DNA of 5,373 nt from Spirochaetia bacterium (GTDB lineage: Bacteria > Spirochaetota > Spirochaetia > Treponematales > Breznakiellaceae): NCBI GenBank assembly GCA_025997615.1, contig BNUV01000126.1, forward strand, positions 1-5,373, read 5' to 3'. Position numbers and translations under genes: made by a program. This document shows positions 1 to 3,982 of the stretch, one piece after another. How positions within the stretch are numbered: position 1 is the stretch's first letter; the number at the start of each line of letters is the position of its first letter. Under the pieces are notes generated by a model. It saw only the letters and a program-made list of their open reading frames with translations, was not told the origin of the DNA and searched no databases.

Positions 1-321
1 TCTTTTTGATTCAGAAAAATGATTTTATTTGAGATAATCCCGGGAAAATCACTAATACCTCCTTGTATTGTAACGAGTTGCGCTTCTTTTCATTTGTAGG
101 TTAAAATTTTGGGCGGGAATTTAGGTAGGTACGAATTTTCCATTTTTTGAACGAATTCGAATGCACTCTAGGTTAAAAAATATTCTTTCCGCGGTATTTT
201 TTTGTATTAAATACTATAAAGGTGCCTGATTGCGACACGAAAGCTCGTGAGAGGAGGATTTAGTTGAAATTATAAAAAAATAATTGACATAAGGGTAAAA
301 ATATAGTATTATTAAAAACGT
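1..321. other. AT-rich non-coding left end
   Basis: I see no convincing gene here. On the minus strand a frame reads without stops from about 166 leftwards to the window edge, except for one TGA near 91-93. It contains an ATG near 143 but has no usable start after that stop. A minus-strand AAGGAGG (58-64) sits 5 bases before a GTG at 50-52, but that frame closes after 13 codons. Other small structures are a short hairpin (CACGA 236-240 with TCGTG 245-249), a palindromic CGAATTCG (152-159) and a 10-bp direct repeat TAGGTTAAAA (97-106 and 169-178). The stretch ends in the promoter of the next gene. It could be a decayed gene end or the leader of a gene beyond the left edge. Confidence 0.5.
284..312 (+). 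promoter_or_regulatory. Sigma-70-type promoter of the flavodoxin/ferredoxin gene
   Basis: A perfect -35 box TTGACA (284-289) is followed after 17 bases by TATTAT (307-312), a 5/6 match to the -10 consensus. Transcription would begin near 319, just before the ribosome binding site at 324-327, so the leader would be very short. The spacing and the match to consensus make this the best promoter in the window. Confidence 0.7.
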
Positions 322-323
322 AT

Positions 324-327
324 GGAG
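324..327 (+). promoter_or_regulatory. RBS that decides the start at 334
   Basis: GGAG lies 6 bases before the ATG at 334. The upstream in-frame ATG at 322 overlaps this site, has no SD of its own and sits only a few bases after the predicted transcription start. The start at 334 is therefore preferred. Confidence 0.6.
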
Positions 328-333
328 ATTATT

Positions 334-1107
334 ATGGAAAGTGTTGTGTTTTATTTTTCTGGAACTGGAAACAGCTTAACGGTTGCAAAAAGTATTGCAA
401 AAGAATTTGAAAGTTGTGAAATTGTTTCGATGGCAAAACCATTTATTTTTACAAAACAATATAGCAGTATTGGTTTTGTTTATCCCACGTACTTTTGGGG
501 TTTGCCCAAAAAAGTTATTGAATTTATTGAAAATATCAATCTTGATAATAATAGAAATGCATATTTTTATTCAGTTACAACCTATGGAGGAAATGTTGGT
601 AATGCGGTTTATCAAATGTACAAATTATTACATAAAAAACATGGCATAAAAATAAATTATGGTCAAAAATTGCAGATGTTCTCAAATTATGTTATTATGT
701 ATGACATGAACGAAAAAATTGATGAAATTACAAAAAATTCAAATGAAAAACTTGTTCCCATTATTGACGCAATAAAAACGAAAAGAAACAATGATGTAAA
801 TAAATTAACAAATATATTTGGTTTTATTAATAAAAGTTTTATAAAAAAAGTATCAACAATGGATAAAAATTTCACGGTCAATGATAATTGTACCGGCTGT
901 GGTATATGCAAAGAAGTATGTCCGGTAAAAAACATTGAAGTAGAAAATAATAAACCCCAATATAGCCATCATTGTGAGCAATGTCTTGCGTGTATTCAAT
1001 TTTGTCCGCAAAGGGCAATAAACTATAAAAATGTTACACAAAACAGAAGGCGATATACCAACCCTGAAATAAACTATAAGGAATTATCTAAATACAATAA
1101 TAAATAA
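334..1107 (+). CDS. Flavodoxin-like / 2[4Fe-4S] ferredoxin fusion protein (EFR1-type)
   Basis: The predicted product is 257 residues, taking the ATG with the better RBS. An in-frame ATG four codons upstream is possible. Residues 5-14 (FYFSGTGNS) form the phosphate-binding loop of a flavodoxin-type FMN fold, and the Rossmann-like domain runs to about residue 150. The C-terminus carries two bacterial ferredoxin motifs, CxxCxxCxxxCP, with cysteines at 186/189/192/196 and 214/217/220/224. All eight ligands for two [4Fe-4S] clusters are present. This order and length match proteins annotated as EFR1 family ferrodoxin: cytoplasmic, probably carrying electrons between FMN and iron-sulfur centres, with the physiological partner unknown. 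It has its own promoter and no operon partner. It converges with the methyltransferase gene, with a boundary repeat between them. The coding sequence is strongly AT-rich, unlike the genes at the right end, which suggests acquired DNA. The domain call is secure; the precise reaction is not. Confidence 0.88.
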   Translation: MESVVFYFSGTGNSLTVAKSIAKEFESCEIVSMAKPFIFTKQYSSIGFVYPTYFWGLPKKVIEFIENINLDNNRNAYFYSVTTYGGNVGNAVYQMYKLLHKKHGIKINYGQKLQMFSNYVIMYDMNEKIDEITKNSNEKLVPIIDAIKTKRNNDVNKLTNIFGFINKSFIKKVSTMDKNFTVNDNCTGCGICKEVCPVKNIEVENNKPQYSHHCEQCLACIQFCPQRAINYKNVTQNRRRYTNPEINYKELSKYNNK

Positions 1108-1116
1108 AATGGAGTA

Positions 1117-1160
1117 CGCCCCAACCGCACATAGCGTGTGTTATGCGAAGTACCAAACCC
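1117..1160 (-). repeat. Boundary repeat, copy 1 (inverted relative to copy 2)
   Basis: The reverse complement of this 44-bp stretch aligns without gaps to 1863-1906, with 34 of 44 positions identical. Most differences are transitions. Shared blocks include GGGTTTGGTA, TTCG, TAAC, TATGTGC and TTGGGGC. It lies between the stop of the ferredoxin gene (1107) and the stop of the methyltransferase gene (1172). It can also form a small hairpin: on the minus strand CGCATA (1147-1142) pairs with TGTGCG (1131-1126), with one G-T pair. GTTATGC (1140-1146) resembles an integron core site, but no correctly spaced partner was found. Confidence 0.75.
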
Positions 1161-1171
1161 CTTTATACAAT

Positions 1172-1798
1172 TTATTTTATATTTTCCGATATTATACAAT
1201 ATGATTTGTTTTTCTTAGTTTCTATTGTTTTTATTATTTTCATTCCATTATCTTGTGTTATTTTTTCCATTTCTTCTACCGTATATTTATTAAAACCATA
1301 TTCTGTATATACTATTTTATCCAAATATTCTTTTGTATATATTACATTCATGAATATTCCATTCGGTTTTAATATATTCTTAATTTCTGAAAAACATTTA
1401 TCCAGTTCATTCCAGAAATATACCGTGTTTACCGTATATATTTTATCGAATGTACTTTTTTCAAATGATGTTTTACTAATATTTTCCAAAAATAATTTCA
1501 ATGAACCATTATTTATTTTTTCCATATATTTTTGTTTTACTTTATTTAACATGTCCTTTGATATTTCTATTCCGTAAATTGTTATATTATTATTTTGTTT
1601 AAATAATTTATTTAATAAATACCCATTGCCAAAACCAATGTCTAAAATAATATTATTAGGTTTTAAATTTATATTTTCCAATACAGCATTATACTGTTTT
1701 TGGTTTATAATATTCATTATTTTAGTAGATATTTTTCCACCAATTCCATTAGGGTTTCCAAAGTTTTTTCCAACATATTCTACGAATTTCTTAAACAT
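1172..1798 (-). CDS. Class I SAM-dependent methyltransferase
   Basis: The product is 208 residues and appears complete. Residues 51-59 (ILDIGFGNG) are motif I, the glycine-rich SAM-binding loop. An acidic residue in GIEIS (E78) ends the second strand and would contact the ribose of SAM. The block around 118-150 (DKIY...FWNELDKCFSEIKNILKPNG) is typical of the UbiE/Methyltransf_11 group, which includes small-molecule methyltransferases. Residues 1-30 resemble the N-terminal extension seen in many such enzymes. It probably acts in the cytoplasm on a small molecule; the substrate cannot be read from the sequence. The gene stands alone, opposite in strand to both neighbours, and is bracketed by inverted 44-bp repeats. 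No clear Shine-Dalgarno precedes the ATG, and a possible promoter places the transcript start almost on the start codon, so leaderless translation is possible. It is very AT-rich and rich in Lys, Asn and Ile. Confidence 0.85.
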   Translation of the reverse strand: MFKKFVEYVGKNFGNPNGIGGKISTKIMNIINQKQYNAVLENINLKPNNIILDIGFGNGYLLNKLFKQNNNITIYGIEISKDMLNKVKQKYMEKINNGSLKLFLENISKTSFEKSTFDKIYTVNTVYFWNELDKCFSEIKNILKPNGIFMNVIYTKEYLDKIVYTEYGFNKYTVEEMEKITQDNGMKIIKTIETKKNKSYCIISENIK

Positions 1799-1803
1799 GT
1801 TTT

Positions 1804-1832
1804 ATTGTTTCATTTAAATTTTATTTTGTCAA
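1804..1832 (-). promoter_or_regulatory. Possible promoter of the methyltransferase gene
   Basis: On the minus strand a perfect TTGACA (1832-1827) is followed after 17 bases by AACAAT (1809-1804), a 4/6 match to the -10 box. The transcript would start at about 1797-1798, on the start codon itself. The -35 is good and the -10 is weak; the surrounding sequence is so AT-rich that chance matches are likely. Confidence 0.4.
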
Positions 1833-1862
1833 TTGTTTATTTTTATATTTTCCGACAATGTT

Positions 1863-1906
1863 GGGTTTGGTATTTCGTCTAACGTATGTTATGTGCCATT
1901 GGGGCC
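1863..1906 (+). repeat. Boundary repeat, copy 2
   Basis: This is the inverted partner of 1117-1160, with 34 of 44 positions identical and no gaps. It lies in the intergenic stretch between the methyltransferase start (1798) and the Fic start (1955). It contains GTCTAAC (1877-1883), a perfect RYYYAAC, followed 4 bases later by GTTATGT (1888-1894). The order is that of integron core elements, but the spacing is far too short for an attC. Its TTGGGG (1899-1904) may double as the -35 of the Fic gene. Confidence 0.75.
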
Positions 1907-1927
1907 TTAATGTGTGCAAATTCTAAT
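1899..1927 (+). promoter_or_regulatory. Possible promoter of the Fic gene, overlapping the repeat
   Basis: TTGGGG (1899-1904) lies 17 bases before TCTAAT (1922-1927). The -10 matches consensus at 5/6 and the -35 at only 3/6. Transcription would start near 1934, downstream of the earliest in-frame ATG (1886) and upstream of the ATG at 1955, which supports the later start. Confidence 0.35.
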
Positions 1928-1954
1928 GATAAGGGGGTTGTAAAAGGTAAAAAT

Positions 1955-2764
1955 ATGGTTTATCATGAAAAAATGGATATACAAAAGAAGCTGGAATATA
2001 TAGATAGTCTCAAAAAAGAGCTGGATGGGTATAGACCTTTGTCAAAAGAGCAGGCAAAGGGTTTAAAAAACATGTTTGATGTAGATTTTACCTATAATTC
2101 AACGGCTATAGAAGGAAATACCTTTACATTACAGGAAACCAAAGTTGTATTATTGGAAGGAATAACTATCGGAGGGAAATCCATGCGTGAGCATTTGGAA
2201 ATAATTAATCACAAGGAAGCGATAGACTATATTGAAGAATTGTCGTTTAAAAAAATAAATGAATTAAGAAAAACAGATATATTTAATATTCATTCAATAA
2301 TATTGCAAGGTATTGATTCATCCGAAACATGGTTTCGGCAAAATGCTGGAAAATATCGTGATGTTCCGGTTTATGTTAAATTAAAAAATGGAACCAATCA
2401 TATATTTTGTGATCCGTTAAGAATTATTGATGAAATGGATGGATATTTTAATTGGCTTTTTTCTGAAAAAAAGGAACATCCGCTTATAATATCATCTGAA
2501 GCGCATACACGATTTGTAAGCATACATCCCTTTATTGATGGAAATGGGCGTACTGCACGGTTACTTATGAATTTAATATTGTTGCAAGAGGGATATGTAC
2601 CAGCGATAATCAAAAACAAATATCGTATAAATTATTTGGATGCAATTGAAGAATGGCAGCAAAATAATAATAAAGAAAAATTTTATGAAATTATTCTTGA
2701 ATATGAACAAGAAAGTTTAGAACAATATTTAGAGACAATAAAAAACAAAATAATTTGGAAGTAA
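1955..2764 (+). CDS. Fic-domain protein, class II (N-terminal inhibitory helix)
   Basis: Fic enzymes transfer AMP, or sometimes another nucleotide moiety, from a nucleotide to a hydroxyl group on a target protein. From the ATG at 1955 the product has 269 residues. The signature HPFIDGNGRTAR (about 191-202) is a full match to HxFx(D/E)GNGRxxR, including the catalytic His191 and the arginines that hold the nucleotide phosphates. Residues 49-54 (STAIEG) match the inhibitory motif (S/T)xxxE(G/N). Its glutamate blocks the active site, and its position ahead of the Fic core makes this class II. The N-terminal block (about residues 12-100, with EGITIGGKSMREHLE) is typical of Fic/DOC proteins with an N-terminal Fic_N region; the C-terminus adds a short helical tail. 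The frame stays open back to 1886, but that start lies inside the repeat and has no SD. At 1955 a weak AAAGG lies 7 bases upstream, and family members usually begin near here; ATG 1973 is also possible. There is no adjacent antitoxin, as expected when the inhibitor is built in. Its target is unknown. Confidence 0.88.
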   Translation: MVYHEKMDIQKKLEYIDSLKKELDGYRPLSKEQAKGLKNMFDVDFTYNSTAIEGNTFTLQETKVVLLEGITIGGKSMREHLEIINHKEAIDYIEELSFKKINELRKTDIFNIHSIILQGIDSSETWFRQNAGKYRDVPVYVKLKNGTNHIFCDPLRIIDEMDGYFNWLFSEKKEHPLIISSEAHTRFVSIHPFIDGNGRTARLLMNLILLQEGYVPAIIKNKYRINYLDAIEEWQQNNNKEKFYEIILEYEQESLEQYLETIKNKIIWK

Positions 2765-2766
2765 CG

Positions 2767-2781
2767 GGTACTGCACATAAC
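2767..2781 (+). repeat. Short copy of the boundary repeat after the Fic gene
   Basis: This 15-bp stretch begins GGTACT and ends CATAAC. It matches the reverse complement of the first boundary repeat at 13 of 15 positions and begins 3 bases after the Fic stop codon. Similarity fades beyond it. A related stretch so close to a gene end fits a cassette boundary, but it is short enough that chance cannot be excluded. Confidence 0.4.
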
Positions 2782-2822
2782 GAGGCTGTCGGAAAAGTCA
2801 TTTTGCATAAAAAATATGCCTC
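2782..2822. repeat. Nested inverted repeat, possible IS-end remnant
   Basis: GAGGC (2782-2786) pairs with GCCTC (2818-2822). Nested inside, GCATA (2805-2809) pairs with TATGC (2815-2819) around five A residues. The left part (GAGGCTGTCGGAAAAGTC, 2782-2799) resembles the terminal inverted repeats of some insertion sequences. No transposase and no second end are present, so this is at most a remnant. Confidence 0.3.
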
Positions 2823-2831
2823 TAAAGGAAT

Positions 2832-2859
2832 ATTTTTCCGCCGTCCATGGCGGAAAAAT
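2832..2859. repeat. Perfect palindrome, 11-bp arms
   Basis: The arms 2832-2842 (ATTTTTCCGCC) and 2849-2859 (GGCGGAAAAAT) are exactly complementary around a 6-base loop. Because the T run is in the 5' arm and the A run in the 3' arm, a transcript from either strand has A residues, not U residues, after the GC stem. This is the reverse of an intrinsic terminator. It lies between convergent genes (Fic and the TPR gene). It may be a protein-binding palindrome, a mobile-element hairpin or a folding element. Confidence 0.7.
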
Positions 2860-2885
2860 GGTTGAAAGGGGGGCGAAAAAAACGC

Positions 2886-2907
2886 TCGTATAACATACAG
2901 TTTACGC
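2886..2907 (+). repeat. Diverged copy of the boundary repeat core
   Basis: The first 13 bases (TCGTATAACATAC) match the core of boundary copy 1, read on the minus strand, at 11 of 13 positions and copy 2 at 10 of 13. GTTTACGC follows, where the full copies have a TATGTGC block. It lies 27 bases before the end of the TPR gene, near the right limit of the AT-rich region. The similarity is short, so the call is tentative. Confidence 0.35.
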
Positions 2908-2933
2908 TGCCCCTTTCGGGAATTTTATGAAGA

Positions 2934-3659
2934 TTATAGCGCAGGTTGTGATTCTCTGGTATTTGCAATCAGCTCCTCTATTATTTCTTGTATGCCGGGG
3001 TCTTTAAAAAATAAATTCGCCTTCTCTAAATAGGTTATGGCATTTTCATAATCCCGTATTCCAAAATAATTAAGGCCCAACATTCTGTATGATACAGCTA
3101 AGTCGACAGGATCATCATCTTCATTATACCGCTCTATTGCCATTTTTGCAAAACCAATTGCTAAATCAAATTGCTTCCTCAAAGTAAAAATATTTCCAAG
3201 TTGAAAATAGGGATCAGGGTTATTAGGGTCTATGGCCAGTGCCCTTAGAAGCGCTTCGGTAAATCCCGGTACATTACCTTGCATACTATATATATTTGCA
3301 AGATTCATATATGAAACTATGTTCTCTTTGGTAATTTTTATTGATTCAAGATACATATTTTCCGCCTCACTCAATCTGTTCATTCGTTTATATACCAACC
3401 CTAAATGATCCATCGCTTCATAAAAATTTGGATCAATTGCTATTGCATCAGTTAAATATTTCTCCGCTTCTTCAACCTTGCCATCCCTAATCAGGCTTGA
3501 TCCTATATCATATAGTCTTTTGGCTTCTTCATTAGTCGTGGATAATTCCGAGGGATGGTTTTCGATTATGGGCGTTCCTTTATTTGTACTATTCTGTGCA
3601 TAAATAGAAGGCGAAACGAGCAATACACCAAACAGCAAACAGATTATGCGGGTTTTCAT
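2934..3659 (-). CDS. Exported TPR-repeat protein
   Basis: The product is 241 residues. Residues 1-21 form a classical signal peptide: basic MKTR, a hydrophobic core (IICLLFGVLLV) and cleavage probably after IYA. No lipobox cysteine follows, so it is likely periplasmic or secreted rather than a lipoprotein. A linker of about 20 residues leads to roughly five tetratricopeptide repeats, at about 43-77, 78-111, 112-145, 146-179 and 184-217. Several end in the typical AIDP turn, and the G/A/Y positions are conserved. TPR solenoids bind protein partners, so an adaptor or envelope-assembly role is likely; there is no enzymatic motif. The ATG overlaps the stop of the upstream small gene in an ATGA (3656-3659), which implies translational coupling and co-regulation. 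Its base composition is intermediate between the AT-rich genes to the left and the GC-rich gene to the right. Confidence 0.82.
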   Translation of the reverse strand: MKTRIICLLFGVLLVSPSIYAQNSTNKGTPIIENHPSELSTTNEEAKRLYDIGSSLIRDGKVEEAEKYLTDAIAIDPNFYEAMDHLGLVYKRMNRLSEAENMYLESIKITKENIVSYMNLANIYSMQGNVPGFTEALLRALAIDPNNPDPYFQLGNIFTLRKQFDLAIGFAKMAIERYNEDDDPVDLAVSYRMLGLNYFGIRDYENAITYLEKANLFFKDPGIQEIIEELIANTRESQPAL

Positions 3660-3886
3660 AGCATCTTAAATTTTTCAATACCTTGTAAATGTTCTTCAAA
3701 CCCTTTAAGCCGCTTATCATCTACCGCGACGCCTGAAAAATGTGTTTTTATTAACCGCTCAATTTGATCGCGTGAAAGTATTGGTTTTCGTTTTGCCAAG
3801 CCTTCTTTGGTGCTTACCGAATCATCCGGATAATTTCCTTTCAATAAATTTTCAATTTCTTCTTGTGAAAGCACTTCGTCAGACAT
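3656..3886 (-). CDS. Small protein with two FliM-N-like (CheY-binding type) motifs
   Basis: The product is 76 residues from the ATG at 3886. An in-frame ATG at 3901 is rejected because the GGGGGAG at 3893-3899 is placed ideally, 6 bases before 3886. Residues 1-18 (MSDEVLSQEEIENLLKGN) closely resemble the N-terminus of flagellar switch protein FliM, the short helix (LSQxEIDxLL) that docks phospho-CheY; FliY carries the same motif. A second version occurs at 36-49 (ILSRDQIERLIKTH), so the protein seems to be an internal duplication of the motif joined by a charged linker, with an acidic/basic tail. The rest of FliM (CheC-like middle and SpoA domains) is absent. It has no signal peptide and is likely cytoplasmic. 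It is coupled to an exported TPR protein by a 4-bp overlap. It may bind a CheY-type response regulator, or it may be a family where the resemblance reflects only a short helix. I do not recognise a named gene. Confidence 0.75.
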   Translation of the reverse strand: MSDEVLSQEEIENLLKGNYPDDSVSTKEGLAKRKPILSRDQIERLIKTHFSGVAVDDKRLKGFEEHLQGIEKFKML

Positions 3887-3892
3887 AATTTT

Positions 3893-3899
3893 CTCCCCC
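3893..3899 (-). promoter_or_regulatory. RBS that decides the start of the small FliM-N-like gene
   Basis: GGGGGAG on the minus strand lies 6 bases before the ATG at 3886. The upstream ATG at 3901 overlaps it, and only G-poor sequence (TGCATTACC) lies before that ATG. Confidence 0.65.
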
Positions 3900-3910
3900 A
3901 TGGTAATGCA

Positions 3911-3982
3911 AGGGCCGCCCGCCCGGCAGACGGCCCTCTTTGAAAAGCCAAAGGACCACAGATCCTACGGACCGCAGGTCCT
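3911..3982 (-). other. GC-rich hairpins between the enolase-family gene and the small gene
   Basis: AGGGCCG (3911-3917) and CGGCCCT (3931-3937) pair perfectly around 13 bases. Separately, GGTCC (3977-3981) can pair either with GGACC (3969-3973) in a tight hairpin or, extended to GGTCCT, with AGGACC (3952-3957), giving two alternative folds. Both groups lie just after the enolase-family stop in its direction of transcription. Neither is followed by a proper T run, so they would be weak terminators or partial attenuators, or 3'-end stabilisers. Confidence 0.4.

Noticed and set aside
11..52. Minus-strand 13-codon ORF starting at GTG behind AAGGAGG
   Set aside because: The RBS spacing is good, but the product is tiny and there is no following gene in view to make a leader peptide meaningful.
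1117..1146. Canonical integron attC between the ferredoxin and methyltransferase genes
   Set aside because: CCCCAAC and GTTATGC are present in the right order but only 13-14 bases apart, with no L-type boxes; this is too short for a known attC, so only an attC-like hypothesis is kept.
1143..1577. Open frame on the plus strand, 144 codons, opposite the methyltransferase
   Set aside because: It is the antisense shadow of the methyltransferase gene, gives a low-complexity Phe/Ile-rich product and has no convincing RBS; motif I of the methyltransferase settles the strand.
2905..2930. Intrinsic terminator at the convergent end of Fic and TPR (CCC-TTTC-GGG followed by AATTTT)
   Set aside because: The stem has only three or four pairs and the T run is short and displaced; too weak to call in either direction.
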